Assembly (NCBI GenBank): GCA_938031185.1 | Contig: CALHGX010000021.1 | Span: 1 to 64,000, forward strand | Reading direction: 5' to 3' | Length of the DNA: 64,000 nt | Source of the DNA: an uncultured bacterium | Lineage (GTDB): Bacteria > Verrucomicrobiota > Kiritimatiellia > CAIKKV01 > CALHGX01 | In this document: piece after piece, positions 18,746 to 29,238 of the stretch | Layout: the number at the start of each line of letters is the position of its first letter | Numbering within the stretch: position 1 is the stretch's first letter | Translations under genes and position numbers: made by a program | Notes under the pieces: generated by a model | What the model was told of the DNA's origin: nothing | The model's input: only the letters and a program-made list of their open reading frames with translations | The model's database searches: none

Positions 18746-19495
18746 TCATTCCGCACGGGTGAGAATCTCGGGGCCATCCGCCAGTATGGCCACGGTATGC
18801 TCAAAATGCGCCGACGGCATACCGTCCTCTGTTTTCACTGTCCACCCATCGGCCTGCACCACCACCGCACCGCGCCCCATGTTCACCATCGGCTCAATGG
18901 CCAGCGTCATTCCCGGCCGCAACCTCGGCCCGCATCCCGGAGGACCAAAATTCGGAATCTGCGGATCCTCGTGCATCGAACGCCCAACGCCATGCCCCAC
19001 GAATTCACGCACCACCGTGAAGCCCCCTTCTTCGACCGTCTGCTCGATTGCGTGCGATATGTCAGACAACCGCCCGCCAACCACCGCCTTTCGAATACCT
19101 TCCTCCAAGGCCCGCTGCGCCACCCGCACAAGGCGTATGCGTGCCGCCTCGGTCACGCCCACCATGAACGTTGCCGCTGTGTCGCCGACATACCCGTTCA
19201 GCACCACCCCCACATCAATGCTGACAATATCCCCTATCTCTATGCGCCGCACCCCAGGAATGCCATGCACCACCTCGTCATTGATCGAAATGCACACATG
19301 CCCCGGATAGCCCCGATAACCAAGAAACGCACTCCGCGCACCCGCCCGGGATATCCGACGCTCCGCCTCGGCATCCAGTTCCGCGGTGGTCATGCCGGGC
19401 GTCACCCGTGCGCCCAACTCGGCCAGCACCACCGCCGCCAAACGCCCGCTTTCCCGCATCCTGTCTATTTCTTCCGGCCGCTTGATGACAATCAT
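18746..19495 (-). CDS. map: Type I methionine aminopeptidase
   Basis: MIVIKRPEEIDRMRESGRL...VCISINDEVVHGIPGVRRIEIGDIVSIDVGVVLNGYVGDTAATF. Confidence 0.95.
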   Translation of the reverse strand: MIVIKRPEEIDRMRESGRLAAVVLAELGARVTPGMTTAELDAEAERRISRAGARSAFLGYRGYPGHVCISINDEVVHGIPGVRRIEIGDIVSIDVGVVLNGYVGDTAATFMVGVTEAARIRLVRVAQRALEEGIRKAVVGGRLSDISHAIEQTVEEGGFTVVREFVGHGVGRSMHEDPQIPNFGPPGCGPRLRPGMTLAIEPMVNMGRGAVVVQADGWTVKTEDGMPSAHFEHTVAILADGPEILTRAE

Positions 19496-20160
19496 GCCGC
19501 CGTCGCACCCATAATGCGGAGAATCTCCTCCACCGTATCTCCTCGCGGCCGGGAGGAGTCCACGCGGAAAAAAACACCCTGCTTCTCGTAGAAATCCATC
19601 AACTCGGCGGTTTGCTTTTCGAACACGTCCAAGCGGCGGCGGATGGTTTGTTCCTCATCATCTGGCCGCTGATAAAGACCTCCTCCGCACACATCGCATA
19701 CCCCGGGCGTCTTGGGAGGAATGTTCACCACATGGTAATTGGCGCCGCACTGCCGGCAGATGCGACGCCCCGTCAGGCGCGAAATCAGCAAAGCTTCGGG
19801 TGCATCCAGAAAGAACACCCAATTTACGCGGCTTCCGCGAGCCGCTAAACATTCATTCAACAACTCGGCCTGACGAACTGTTCGAGGAAAACCATCAAAC
19901 AGCACCAGCGTGCCGTGTTCGGTTGCGTCCAGGCGTTGGGCCACCATTTGGATGATGACGTCGTCCGGCACCAAAATCCCCTGCTTCATGAACGACTCCG
20001 CCCGGCACCCTACCGGACTGCCCTTCTTCACTTCCTCACGCAACATGTCGCCCGTCGACACATGGGTGCAGGCCGTGGATGTTTTGATCCCCTCCGCGAT
20101 CGTACCCTTTCCGGCGCCCGGCGCGCCAAGCAAAATGGCTGTCTTGAAACTGTGTACCAT
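19492..20160 (-). CDS. adk: Adenylate kinase (zinc-lid type)
   Basis: ILLGAPGAGKGTIAEGIK...LFDGFPRTVRQAELL...RICRQCGANYHVVNIPPKTPGVCDVCGG. Start trimmed to ATG 20160; ATGA overlap with map. Confidence 0.95.
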   Translation of the reverse strand: MVHSFKTAILLGAPGAGKGTIAEGIKTSTACTHVSTGDMLREEVKKGSPVGCRAESFMKQGILVPDDVIIQMVAQRLDATEHGTLVLFDGFPRTVRQAELLNECLAARGSRVNWVFFLDAPEALLISRLTGRRICRQCGANYHVVNIPPKTPGVCDVCGGGLYQRPDDEEQTIRRRLDVFEKQTAELMDFYEKQGVFFRVDSSRPRGDTVEEILRIMGATAA

Positions 20161-20173
20161 TGCCGCCGATCCT

Positions 20174-21523
20174 TCAGCGCCGTCCCCGTAAACGGCCCTT
20201 CGTAAGAAAACCGTCATAGTGCCGCATCAACAAGTGCGACTCCACCTGGCGCATGGTGTCCAGCATCACGCCCACCACAATGAGCAGACTGGTGCCTCCG
20301 AAGAATGAGGCCACAATCCACGGCACGCTAAACTGCCTCGCCAGTACTGTCGGTATCACGGCTATGACGGTGAGAAAAACCGCACCTGCCAGCGTAATGC
20401 GGGTCATCGTGCTGTCCAGAAACTCGGCCGTCGGTTTCCCCGGTCTGATGCCTGGAACGTAACCGCCGTATTTTTTCAAATCATCGGCGATTTGGACCGG
20501 ATTGAACTGTGTCGCCACCCAGAAATACGAGAAGAATAGAATCATCAAGCCGTACAGCGCCAGGTATAGCGACGTTTCCATCGTCATCGCATCCGCCAGC
20601 CGTTGGAAGAAGGGCGCCGGCAGACGCTTGAGCAGCATCGTCGGAAACATCAGGATGGATTGGGCAAAGATGATCGGCATCACACCCGAATAGTTGATGC
20701 GCAGCGGCATGTACGTCTGTTGCCCCCCGTACACCTTGCGCCCCACCACCCGTTTGGCGTACTGGATCGGTATCTTGCGCTGCCCCTGCGTCACGGCAAT
20801 GGTTCCGGCCACCACCAGAAACAGCATCACCAGCAGGAACACCAGATGAAAAACGGAGAACTGCCGGCTGCCGTCCTCCGCGGCGCGAAACATGGCGGCC
20901 ATGGTGAACACCGCACTCGGCAGCCGGCTTACAATGCCGACCGTGATGATCAACGAGATGCCGTTCCCGATCCCCCGCTCCGTGATCTGCTCGCCCAACC
21001 ACATGATGAACATCGTGCCCGCAGTCATCGTCAGCACCGTCATCAGACGGAATCCGATGCCGGGATGCAGCACCAGCATGCGGTTGATCCCCAGCGCCTG
21101 GGGATGCTCCAGCGTAACAGCCATCACATAGCCCTGAATCACGCATAGACCGACGGTCAGATAGCGGGTGTACTGTGTGATCTTCTGCCGGCCCGCATCG
21201 CCCTCCCGCGCCAGGCGCTCGAGCGCTGGAATGACCGCCGTGAGCAGCTGCAGGATGATCGAGGCGCTAATATAGGGCATGATGCCCAGTGCCCCGACCG
21301 CGCAATTGCTCAGCGCGCCCCCGCTGAACATGTCAATCAACCCGAGAAAGCCACCTCCCACCCGACTTTCGATGTCCGCAATCACCTGCTTGAGCGCCAC
21401 GGCATCCACGCCCGGCGCAGGAACATTCGCCACGATCCGGCAGATGAATATGAGCCCCATGGTGAACAGCACCCGGCCCCGCAGATCGGGGATTTTGAAT
21501 GTGTTGGCGAATGCAGATAACAT
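20174..21523 (-). CDS. secY: Preprotein translocase SecY
   Basis: KIPDLRGRVLFTMGLIFICRIVANVPAPGVD...ISLIITVGIVSRLP...ITQYTRYLTVGL; multiple TM segments. Confidence 0.95.
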   Translation of the reverse strand: MLSAFANTFKIPDLRGRVLFTMGLIFICRIVANVPAPGVDAVALKQVIADIESRVGGGFLGLIDMFSGGALSNCAVGALGIMPYISASIILQLLTAVIPALERLAREGDAGRQKITQYTRYLTVGLCVIQGYVMAVTLEHPQALGINRMLVLHPGIGFRLMTVLTMTAGTMFIMWLGEQITERGIGNGISLIITVGIVSRLPSAVFTMAAMFRAAEDGSRQFSVFHLVFLLVMLFLVVAGTIAVTQGQRKIPIQYAKRVVGRKVYGGQQTYMPLRINYSGVMPIIFAQSILMFPTMLLKRLPAPFFQRLADAMTMETSLYLALYGLMILFFSYFWVATQFNPVQIADDLKKYGGYVPGIRPGKPTAEFLDSTMTRITLAGAVFLTVIAVIPTVLARQFSVPWIVASFFGGTSLLIVVGVMLDTMRQVESHLLMRHYDGFLTKGRLRGRR

Positions 21524-21545
21524 GGCGCCTAAATTCCTTGCCCGC

Positions 21546-22004
21546 TCACACCGCCCCGGTCGCCGCGGCGATTTCGCAAACCCCGCCGGCCGCTTCAATC
21601 TTTGCCTTGGCGCTCGCGCTAAACGCCGCGGCCTTCACCCGCAGCGGGTGGGCCAACGCTCCGTGCCCCAGCACCTTAACCGCCGCATCCCTTGCCCGAA
21701 GCAAACCGGCTTCACGCAACACCGCCACCGACACTTCGGCCCCCGCAGGAAACTTACCGAGATCGCCCACGTTGACCACCGCCATCGCCAGATGCCGCTC
21801 GTGATGAAACCCCCGCTTCGGCAGGCGGCGGGCCAGCCGCATTTGGCCTCCTTCAAAACCCGGTTTGTGTTTGTGACCCGACCGGGCGTACTGGCCTTTA
21901 TGCCCCCGCCCACAAGTCTTGCCCTTCCCGGAGGACATCCCACGCCCCACCCTCATGCGGGCTTTCCGGGCCCCCGGCCGAGATTGCAGTTCTTGCAGAT
22001 TCAT
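21546..22004 (-). CDS. rplO: 50S ribosomal protein L15
   Basis: [50 protein letters not shown]. Confidence 0.95.
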   Translation of the reverse strand: MNLQELQSRPGARKARMRVGRGMSSGKGKTCGRGHKGQYARSGHKHKPGFEGGQMRLARRLPKRGFHHERHLAMAVVNVGDLGKFPAGAEVSVAVLREAGLLRARDAAVKVLGHGALAHPLRVKAAAFSASAKAKIEAAGGVCEIAAATGAV

Positions 22005-22564
22005 GCTTCCGCCGCCCCTTCCGACTCGTCCGCCGCCGAAGGCTTCACCGCCTTCGGCTGAATGTTGCGGGTCGCCAGTATGTCTTCCTTCGATCGCAAC
22101 TGCTGCAGCGCATCCAATGTGGCCTTGACCGCGTTCAACTTGTTGCTGCTGCCGAGGGACTTGGCCAACACATCGTGGATGCCCGACAGCTCCAACACCG
22201 CACGCACCCCGCTGCCAGCGATCACGCCCGTGCCCTGCGACGCCGGCTTGAGCAAAACCCGCCCGCCGTCACATTGCCCCGTCACCTCGTGCGGAATGGT
22301 CCGATCCTTCAGCGTCAGCTTGATCAGGGAACGCCGGGCGATTTCGCCGCCCTTGCGGATGGCATCGGCTACTTCGTTCGCCTTGCCGAATCCAAAACCA
22401 ACCATGCCATGCCGGTCGCCGACGACCACCACGGCGCTGAAACTGAACCGCCGCCCGCCCTTCACCACCTTGGCGCAGCGGTTCACAAAAACCACCCGCT
22501 CTTCCAAATCCGAAACACCCTCCGCGGGTTTGGCCCGCGGCTCTGCTCGTCTTTCACTGCTCAC
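22001..22564 (-). CDS. rpsE: 30S ribosomal protein S5
   Basis: [53 protein letters not shown]. Confidence 0.96.
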   Translation of the reverse strand: MSSERRAEPRAKPAEGVSDLEERVVFVNRCAKVVKGGRRFSFSAVVVVGDRHGMVGFGFGKANEVADAIRKGGEIARRSLIKLTLKDRTIPHEVTGQCDGGRVLLKPASQGTGVIAGSGVRAVLELSGIHDVLAKSLGSSNKLNAVKATLDALQQLRSKEDILATRNIQPKAVKPSAADESEGAAEA

Positions 22565-22585
22565 AGCATGGCTCCTTGAGGCCCC

Positions 22586-22936
22586 TTACATCGCGATGCC
22601 GGCGGCCCGAACGGCCTCGGCCACAGCCTTCACGCGGCCATGGTATTTGAACCCGCCCCGGTCGAACACACACGCCGAAATACCTTTCTCCCGCGCCATC
22701 TCGCCCAGCCTGCGTCCCAAGGCCGTCGCCCCGTCCACATTCTTCTGCCCCGTTTCCGACCCGCTTGTGGAAAGCGCCACCAGCGTCAACCCGCCCTCAT
22801 CGTTCACAAACTGGGCGTGAATGTGCCGATTCGAAACCATCACGCAGAGTCGGGGCCGCTCCGCCGTTCCCATTACCTTGCGTCTGATCCGCACATGGCG
22901 TCGTTCCCGACGCGCCTTCTTTTCTTCCCTTTTCAT
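22586..22936 (-). CDS. rplR: 50S ribosomal protein L18
   Basis: RRERRHVRIRRKVMGTAERPRLCVMVSNRHIHAQFVNDEGG...FDRGGFKYHGRVKAVAEAVRAAG. Confidence 0.95.
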   Translation of the reverse strand: MKREEKKARRERRHVRIRRKVMGTAERPRLCVMVSNRHIHAQFVNDEGGLTLVALSTSGSETGQKNVDGATALGRRLGEMAREKGISACVFDRGGFKYHGRVKAVAEAVRAAGIAM

Positions 22937-22938
22937 GC

Positions 22939-23472
22939 CTATGCCACCGTCTTACCGGCCTTGCGCCGCACATGCTCGCCCTTGTATCGCACACCCTTGC
23001 CCTTGTATGGCTCCGGCGGGTAGAAGGACCGTATACGGGCTGCCACATCGCCCACCAGCTGCTTGTCGGCCCCGCTGACCACAATCACGCCCTCGCGCAA
23101 CTGCAGGCTGATGCCCGCAGGCGCCTCGTACTGAACCGGCGAAGCGAAGCCCAGCGAGAGCGAGAGCTTGCTGCCTTGCACCGCAGCGCGAAACCCCACC
23201 CCCTGCAACTCGAGCTCGCGGGAAAAACCCGCTGTGACGCCGGCCACCATACCCGCGGCCAGACTCCGGGCCAACCCGCAAAAAGCCCGGGCGCGATCCG
23301 AGGGCTCCTCCACGCTGAAATGAACGGCGCCATCCCGGAGCTCCGCCCTGACCCCCGGCGGCAGCCTCCTTGTCAATGCGCCTTTCGGCCCCCTGATGGT
23401 CAGGCCGGCGTCGTTCAAAACGACCTCCACTCCTGACGGTATGGGCACCGGTTTCCTTCCAATCCTCGACAT
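22939..23472 (-). CDS. rplF: 50S ribosomal protein L6
   Basis: MSRIGRKPVPIPSGVEVVLNDAGLTIRGPKGALTRRLP...PEPYKGKGVRYKGEHVRRKAGKTVA. Confidence 0.96.
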   Translation of the reverse strand: MSRIGRKPVPIPSGVEVVLNDAGLTIRGPKGALTRRLPPGVRAELRDGAVHFSVEEPSDRARAFCGLARSLAAGMVAGVTAGFSRELELQGVGFRAAVQGSKLSLSLGFASPVQYEAPAGISLQLREGVIVVSGADKQLVGDVAARIRSFYPPEPYKGKGVRYKGEHVRRKAGKTVA

Positions 23473-23506
23473 GATGCTCTCGCTCCCCGCGCCCGCGCGC
23501 TTTCGT

Positions 23507-23905
23507 TCACCACACCTGACAAAGAACCTCTCCGCCTACCCGGCGGCGGCGTGCCTCACGATCCGTCATCACCCCGGCAGACGTGCTCACAATCGTCACA
23601 CCCAGGCCGCCCAGCACACGAGGGAGTTTTGCGACTCCTGCATAGCGGCGGAAACCAGGACTGCTGACGCGCTTCAGCCCTTTCATTGCCGGTTCGCGAT
23701 CGCCTCCGTATTTCAAATAAACCCGCAATGTCTTGCGGCCGCCCTCGCCCTCCACCACCACGTCCCGCACATACCCCTCCCGCGTCAAAATGCGCGCCAC
23801 TTCAGCCTTCAACTGCGAATGCGGCACTTCGGCCACTTCATGGCCCGCAGCATAGGCATTGCGAATGCGGTTCAACATGTCCGCGATGGGATCCGTCACA
23901 CTCAT
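23507..23905 (-). CDS. rpsH: 30S ribosomal protein S8
   Basis: MSVTDPIADMLNRIRNAYAAGHEVAEVPHSQLKAEVARILTREGYV...GLGVTIVSTSAGVMTDREARRRRVGGEVLCQVW. Confidence 0.96.
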   Translation of the reverse strand: MSVTDPIADMLNRIRNAYAAGHEVAEVPHSQLKAEVARILTREGYVRDVVVEGEGGRKTLRVYLKYGGDREPAMKGLKRVSSPGFRRYAGVAKLPRVLGGLGVTIVSTSAGVMTDREARRRRVGGEVLCQVW

Positions 23906-23918
23906 GATTGCCTCTCCG

Positions 23919-24104
23919 TCACCAACTGGCTTTCACCACGCCCGGTATCGCGCCCGTCAACGCCATCTCCCTGAAACAAATCCGGCACAGATGAAAACGG
24001 CGCATAAACGCGTGCCGCCGGCCGCATCGCTTGCACCGATGATACCCGCGTGTGCTGAATTTCGGCGGGCGATTGGCTTCCGCTATCTGCGATTTCTTGG
24101 CCAC
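23919..24104 (-). CDS. rpsN: 30S ribosomal protein S14 type Z (GTG start)
   Basis: [61 protein letters not shown]; two CxxC. Confidence 0.93.
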   Translation of the reverse strand: MAKKSQIAEANRPPKFSTRGYHRCKRCGRRHAFMRRFHLCRICFREMALTGAIPGVVKASW

Positions 24105-24129
24105 CTTAAGTTGTCCTCCTGCCCCTTCG

Positions 24130-24675
24130 TCAACGCGCACTCTTCGCCAACGGCAAACCGAGCCAGCTCAGCAACTCCCGCGCATCCTCATCGCGCCGCG
24201 CCGACGTCACCAGCGTCACGTTCATGCCTTGGGCCCGTTTGATCGAGTCGGGATCAATCTCCGGAAAAACCGTCTGCTCCTGCAGGCCAAACGAGTAGCT
24301 GCCTCGGCCGTCGAATCCCCCGGCCGGCAACCCACGGAAGTCGCGGATACGGGGCAATGCGGCATGAATCAGCCGCTCCAGAAAATCATACATCCGGTCA
24401 CCACGTAGCGTCACCCGCGCACCCACCGGCATGCCCTTCCGCAGCTTGAAATTCGAGATACTCTTGCGCGAGCGCGTCACCACCGGTTTCTGCCCGGACA
24501 GGCGCGCCAGATCGTCCACCAGCGCCTTGATCGTATCTTTGTCCAACGAGGAGTTGAAGCCCATGTTGATGGCAATCTTCAACAGCTTCGGAACCTGCAT
24601 TCGATTGGGCAGCCCCAGTTTCTCCTGCAGAGCCGCCACGCCTTCGGCTTTCCACTTGTTCTTCAATTCCGCCAT
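24130..24675 (-). CDS. rplE: 50S ribosomal protein L5
   Basis: [14 protein letters not shown]...[48 protein letters not shown]. Confidence 0.96.
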   Translation of the reverse strand: MAELKNKWKAEGVAALQEKLGLPNRMQVPKLLKIAINMGFNSSLDKDTIKALVDDLARLSGQKPVVTRSRKSISNFKLRKGMPVGARVTLRGDRMYDFLERLIHAALPRIRDFRGLPAGGFDGRGSYSFGLQEQTVFPEIDPDSIKRAQGMNVTLVTSARRDEDARELLSWLGLPLAKSAR

Positions 24676-24686
24676 AATCCGGTTCC

Positions 24687-25004
24687 TTACGCGTCAAACG
24701 CATGCCCGCAACGTTTGCATTGCCGCACTTTCTTCCCACCGTCCGTCACGCGCCGCGTGCGCACACCGCGTTTGCACTCCGGACAGTACAACATCAGATT
24801 CGATACGGCCATCGGTGCCTCTTTCCGCACCATTCCCCCTTTGGGGTTCTCCTGCGACTTCCGCAGATGCTTCGTCACAAGATTCAGGCCTTCCACGATG
24901 GCCCGGCCACGCGCGGGTTCGATGTGCAGCACTTTGCCCGTCTTGTCGGCGCCGGCGTCCCGGCCGCGAATGGGCGTCACAATGTCGTTTCGCCGGATGT
25001 TCAT
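24687..25004 (-). CDS. rplX: 50S ribosomal protein L24
   Basis: IRRNDIVTPIRGRDAGADKTGKVLHI...VEGLNLVTKHLRKSQENPKGG; C-term CPEC...CKRCG. Confidence 0.94.
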   Translation of the reverse strand: MNIRRNDIVTPIRGRDAGADKTGKVLHIEPARGRAIVEGLNLVTKHLRKSQENPKGGMVRKEAPMAVSNLMLYCPECKRGVRTRRVTDGGKKVRQCKRCGHAFDA

Positions 25005-25014
25005 GCTTCGCTCC

Positions 25015-25380
25015 TCACACCACTTCCGGCGCCAGAGAAATGATCTTCATGTAGTTCTTTTCTCGCAATTCGCGGGCGACCGGACCGAAAATCCGCGTAC
25101 CAAGGGGGTTGAGCTTCTCATCCACCAACACCGCCGCGTTCTCGTCGAAACGCAGCCAACTTCCGTCCGCGCGGCGAATCGGCTGGGCCGTCCGGACGAT
25201 AATGGCAAAACACACCTGCCCCTTTTTCACCAATCCCGCCGGTTGCGCCTCCTTCACGGACACCCGTATCACGTCGCCGATGTGCGCGTACCGCTTCCGC
25301 TGGCCGAGAATGCGGAAGCAGCAAACCCGCCGCGCGCCGGTGTTGTCCGCCACCTCCAGATTCGTCATCTCTTGAATCAT
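25015..25380 (-). CDS. rplN: 50S ribosomal protein L14
   Basis: [45 protein letters not shown]...[24 protein letters not shown]. Confidence 0.97.
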   Translation of the reverse strand: MIQEMTNLEVADNTGARRVCCFRILGQRKRYAHIGDVIRVSVKEAQPAGLVKKGQVCFAIIVRTAQPIRRADGSWLRFDENAAVLVDEKLNPLGTRIFGPVARELREKNYMKIISLAPEVV

Positions 25381-25667
25381 ACCGCCTCACCCGCTCCCTG
25401 TGCCCTGGCCTTCTCCAGCACTTCCACCAACCTCCAGCGCTTCAGACGACTCAACGGCCTGGTTTCAACAATCCGAACCTTGTCCCCCACCGCCGCCTCG
25501 TCCTTTTCGTCATGGGCGTAGTACCGGCGGTGATAACGGACCTCCTTGCCGTACAACGGATGGCGCTCCTTGCGCTCCACACGCACCACAATGGTCTTGG
25601 CCATCGCGTCGCTCACGACGACTCCCACCCGCTCCTTGCGCATTCCGCGTGCTCGCGTATCGGTCAT
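25377..25667 (-). CDS. rpsQ: 30S ribosomal protein S17
   Basis: [78 protein letters not shown]. Confidence 0.96.
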   Translation of the reverse strand: MTDTRARGMRKERVGVVVSDAMAKTIVVRVERKERHPLYGKEVRYHRRYYAHDEKDEAAVGDKVRIVETRPLSRLKRWRLVEVLEKARAQGAGEAV

Positions 25668-25864
25668 GCTTTCTCCCCGCCCGTCCGCTCTCTCATGATG
25701 GTCAAGGCCCGGGCAATATCGCGCCGCAACAGCCGGAGACGCGACGGCTGCTCCACCTGCCCGGCGGGCCTTCGTATTCTCAAGTGGTTCAGCTCCCGGC
25801 GCCAGTCCGCCTCCCGCTGCGCCAACTCTTCATTCGTTAGTTCGCGAAGTTTCGCCGCCTTCAT
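25664..25864 (-). CDS. rpmC: 50S ribosomal protein L29
   Basis: [60 protein letters not shown]. Confidence 0.93.
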   Translation of the reverse strand: MKAAKLRELTNEELAQREADWRRELNHLRIRRPAGQVEQPSRLRLLRRDIARALTIMRERTGGEKA

Positions 25865-25894
25865 GGCTTGCTCCGGGCGCCCGCCCGGCCTCCT

Positions 25895-26308
25895 TTACCA
25901 CTGCCGTTTGACAAACATCGTTCGGATCGGCAGCTTGGCCGCCGCCAGACGCAAAGACTCCCTGGCCAGCGCTTCCGGAATGCCGCCCACTTCAAACAAC
26001 ATCATGCCCGGTCGCACCACGGTCACCCAGTACTCGGGCGCCCCCTTTCCTTTTCCCATTCTCGTTTCAAGGGGCTTCTTGCTCACCGGTTTGCTCGGAA
26101 ACACCCGAACCCATACCTTTCCGCGTCGTTTCATGTGCCGGTTCATGGCCACGCGGCACGCTTCCATCTGCGTCGCCTTGATCCATCCTCGATCCAGCGC
26201 CTTCAGTCCATACTCCCCAAATGAAATATCCTTCCCGGACTGGGCCACACCTCGGAAGCTACCGCGCTGCACCTTGCGGTACTTCACGCGCTTAGGCATA
26301 AGCGGCAT
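25895..26308 (-). CDS. rplP: 50S ribosomal protein L16
   Basis: [89 protein letters not shown]. Confidence 0.97.
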   Translation of the reverse strand: MPLMPKRVKYRKVQRGSFRGVAQSGKDISFGEYGLKALDRGWIKATQMEACRVAMNRHMKRRGKVWVRVFPSKPVSKKPLETRMGKGKGAPEYWVTVVRPGMMLFEVGGIPEALARESLRLAAAKLPIRTMFVKRQW

Positions 26309-26963
26309 GGGGACGCCCTCCTCTCACGGCTTTCTCCGGCTCCTCTCGGGGCTTGCAAATCCACACCTTGACGCCGATCTTGCCGGCCGTGGTGCGCGCC
26401 TCTGTGAAGCCGTACTCAATGTTCTCGCGCAGCGTATGCAGCGGTATCTTGCCTTCCTTGTACCACTCCGTTCGCGCCAGCTCCGCTCCGCCCAGCCGGC
26501 CAGCCACCCGGATGCGCACCCCTTCAACGCCCAAATCCATGGCCATCTTGATCGCCCGTTTCATCGCCCGCCGGAATGAAACGCGTCGCTCCAATTGCAG
26601 CGCCACGCTCTCCGCCACCAACTGGGCGTTGGTGTCAGGATTCCGTATTTCCCGGATATCAAGGTAGACTTCCTTGCCGGTCATCTTTGCAATCTCTTCC
26701 CTGATCCGCTCCAGGTCCTGGCCTTTGCGGCCGATCACAATGCCCGGCCGCGCCGTGTGAATCGTCACGCGGACCCGGTTTGCATACCGCTCAATGATGA
26801 TGTCGTCCACCGCCCCACCGGCCAGCCGCTTCTTCAGGAAGTCCCGGATGCGGATGTCTTCGTTCAGCAACTCGCCGAATGATTTCTTGTCGGCAAACCA
26901 GCGGGAACGCCACGCCCGCGTCACTGCGACCCGCATGCCGAATGGATTGACCTTCTGTCCCAA
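26292..26963 (-). CDS. rpsC: 30S ribosomal protein S3
   Basis: [47 protein letters not shown]...[28 protein letters not shown]. Confidence 0.97.
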   Translation of the reverse strand: MGQKVNPFGMRVAVTRAWRSRWFADKKSFGELLNEDIRIRDFLKKRLAGGAVDDIIIERYANRVRVTIHTARPGIVIGRKGQDLERIREEIAKMTGKEVYLDIREIRNPDTNAQLVAESVALQLERRVSFRRAMKRAIKMAMDLGVEGVRIRVAGRLGGAELARTEWYKEGKIPLHTLRENIEYGFTEARTTAGKIGVKVWICKPREEPEKAVRGGRPHAAYA

Positions 26964-26991
26964 GGGAATGCTCCTTTCAACGCCTCATCCG

Positions 26992-27339
26992 CTACCCGTT
27001 GTCCTGCCCGTCCGTCAGCGTGATGTGAATATGGCTCGTGCGACGGCGAATACGGCTGACCATGCCGCGGGCTCGCGGCCAGTGCCGCCTCAACGCCGGC
27101 CCTTCACCCACGATCGCTTCCTTCACGATCAGATCCTCCGCCGAGGCGCTATCCGAACGGTTGGAGGCGTTCGCAATCGCCGAACGCAGGGTTTTCCCCA
27201 TCAACACGGCCGCCTTGCGGCACGTCAAATCCGTGATCTTCAACGCGTCCGACACCGGCAACCCCTGTATCGCCCGCGCCAGATCTCGCGCCTTTCGCGG
27301 CGACAGCCGCGCATATCTCATGACCGCCTTGACTTCCAT
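26992..27339 (-). CDS. rplV: 50S ribosomal protein L22
   Basis: MRYARLSPRKARDLARAIQGLPVSDALKIT...RHWPRARGMVSRIRRRTSHIHITLTD. Confidence 0.95.
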   Translation of the reverse strand: MEVKAVMRYARLSPRKARDLARAIQGLPVSDALKITDLTCRKAAVLMGKTLRSAIANASNRSDSASAEDLIVKEAIVGEGPALRRHWPRARGMVSRIRRRTSHIHITLTDGQDNG

Positions 27340-27348
27340 GGCTCCCCT

Positions 27349-27819
27349 TCACTCTGCCGGCGAGCCGGCCAGAACCAGCCGGTCGCCCGCCTCCGGCGCG
27401 CGCCGCGTTTCCTCCTCCAGCACGGCTCCCGAAACATTCGGTCTCACATCCACCAAGCGCACGCGACCAATCACCCGCCCCTCCCGCACCACCAAATACC
27501 GCGCTCCTCCACGCAAACCATCCGCCCATCCGCGACGCGTGATCAGCAAGCCCAAGGCGGGGTTCACCTCCGCCACCACCAAGTCGTCGCCTGACAACGC
27601 CATCTCCGGCAACCGTCCTTCCACAAGCCGGCGCTCGCACCGCGCCCGATACCAATCCGCTTCACACCGCGCTTCAACCAACGCATCCGTCAAATAGGCC
27701 ACCCCGGCCGACCGCTCAGAATCCGCCGTAGGGCGCCCCTCACCCGAAGCCCCCAATACGTTCAAGCTCCAGAGCATCCACGCCGCCAACCCGCCCGTTG
27801 CCTGTTTCCGCCATCTCAT
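27349..27819 (-). CDS. Hypothetical, probably exported protein embedded in the S10 operon between rpsS and rplV
   Basis: MRWRKQATGGLAAWMLWSLNVLGASGEG signal-like N-term; LVVAEVNPALGLLITRRGWADGLRGGARYLVVREGRVIGRVRLVDVRPNVSGAVLEEETRRAPEAGDRLVLA. Fits exactly between rpsS and rplV on the same strand (gaps about 10 nt each). Confidence 0.85.
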   Translation of the reverse strand: MRWRKQATGGLAAWMLWSLNVLGASGEGRPTADSERSAGVAYLTDALVEARCEADWYRARCERRLVEGRLPEMALSGDDLVVAEVNPALGLLITRRGWADGLRGGARYLVVREGRVIGRVRLVDVRPNVSGAVLEEETRRAPEAGDRLVLAGSPAE

Positions 27820-27829
27820 CGTCCAGCAC

Positions 27830-28114
27830 CTATTTCAGCGCCACCGCTTTGTCGGTATGCACGCCGTGTTTGCGGAACACCCGCGTCGGCGCAAATTCGC
27901 CCAATCGATGCCCGACCATGTGCTCGGTGATGTAAACCGGCATGTGTTGCTTGCCGTTGTGCACAGCCAGCGTGTGCCCGATGAACTCCGGCACAATCAT
28001 GGACCGGCGCGACCACGTCTTGATCACCCGCTTGTCGCCCGCGCGCGCCAGTGTCTCCACTTTCTTCAACAGCTTCGGGTCCACATACGGACCCTTCTTG
28101 AGTGAACGACCCAT
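27830..28114 (-). CDS. rpsS: 30S ribosomal protein S19
   Basis: [23 protein letters not shown]...[49 protein letters not shown]. Confidence 0.97.
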   Translation of the reverse strand: MGRSLKKGPYVDPKLLKKVETLARAGDKRVIKTWSRRSMIVPEFIGHTLAVHNGKQHMPVYITEHMVGHRLGEFAPTRVFRKHGVHTDKAVALK

Positions 28115-28115
28115 G

Positions 28116-28940
28116 TTACTTTCTCCGACTCACAATAAACCGGTTCGACGGTTTGCGCCGACCGCGTGTCTTTCGACCCTTCGTCAGCTCGCCCCACGGC
28201 GTCACCGGATGTCCGCCTCCCGACGTGCGGCCCTCGCCACCACCCATGGGATGGTCCACCGGGTTCATGGCCACGCCGCGTACGGTGGGCCGAATACCCC
28301 GCCACCGTTTGCGTCCCGCCTTTCCCAGACTAACCGTTTCATGCTCGAGGTTGCCCACCTGCCCGATGGTTGCCATGCACGCCTCGCGAATGCGGCGGAT
28401 TTCACCGGACGGAAGCTTGAGGTGCGCCCATCCGCCCTCCCGAGCCATGAGTTGGGCCACCTGCCCCGCGCTGCGCGCCATCTGCCCGCCGCCGCCCGGA
28501 CGAAGCTCGATGTTGTGCACCGGCAGTCCTAACGGAATCCGCGCCAGCGGCAGCGCATTGCCCAGCGTCGGCTCAGCGTCCGGACCGGACATCACCCGCA
28601 TGCCCACTGTCAGCCCCGCCGGTGCCAGCATGTATCTTTTCTCGCCATCCTTGTAGTGCAGCAGCGCAATCAGCGCGGACCGGTTCGGATCGTATTCGAT
28701 AGCTGCGACTTTGGCCGGAATGCCCCATTTCTCGCGACGAAAGTCAATCACTCGCAGTTTCCGTTTGTGCCCGCCGCCTCGGTGCCGCACAGTGATACGT
28801 CCCGCGGAATTCCGCCCCGCCTTGCCGCCGGCGGGCTTCGTCAGGCGGCGCTCCGGCTTTTTCTTCGCGATTCCATTGCGGTCCAGCAACGCCGTGTAGC
28901 GCAGGGATGGCGTCACAGCACGATAGGTCTTCAGCGGCAT
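28116..28940 (-). CDS. rplB: 50S ribosomal protein L2
   Basis: [15 protein letters not shown]...[66 protein letters not shown]. Confidence 0.97.
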   Translation of the reverse strand: MPLKTYRAVTPSLRYTALLDRNGIAKKKPERRLTKPAGGKAGRNSAGRITVRHRGGGHKRKLRVIDFRREKWGIPAKVAAIEYDPNRSALIALLHYKDGEKRYMLAPAGLTVGMRVMSGPDAEPTLGNALPLARIPLGLPVHNIELRPGGGGQMARSAGQVAQLMAREGGWAHLKLPSGEIRRIREACMATIGQVGNLEHETVSLGKAGRKRWRGIRPTVRGVAMNPVDHPMGGGEGRTSGGGHPVTPWGELTKGRKTRGRRKPSNRFIVSRRK

Positions 28941-28953
28941 CGGTATTTCCTCG

Positions 28954-29238
28954 TCAGGTAAGTTCGATCTTTTCGCCGGCTTTCAGCGTCACGACGGCTC
29001 GCTTCCAGTTCGACCGCCGCCCATAATGCGGGGTCCGTTCCCGCCGCATCTTGCCAAGCACGTTCATGGTGTTGACCTTGACCACCGTCACCTTGAACAT
29101 CTGCTCCACGGCGCGCTTGATTTCTAGTTTGTTTGCCCGCGGGTCCACTTTGAACAGGTATTTGTTCTCGGCCGCCGCTAGGCGGGATCCCTTTTCGGTG
29201 ACGTGCAGGGAACGAATCACGTTGTCTGTGTCTCTCAT
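28954..29238 (-). CDS. rplW: 50S ribosomal protein L23
   Basis: [57 protein letters not shown]. Confidence 0.96.
   Translation of the reverse strand: MRDTDNVIRSLHVTEKGSRLAAAENKYLFKVDPRANKLEIKRAVEQMFKVTVVKVNTMNVLGKMRRERTPHYGRRSNWKRAVVTLKAGEKIELT

Noticed and set aside
17597-19591. 664-aa plus-strand ORF antisense to rpsK/rpsM/map
   Set aside because: His/Pro-rich shadow ORF across conserved genes.
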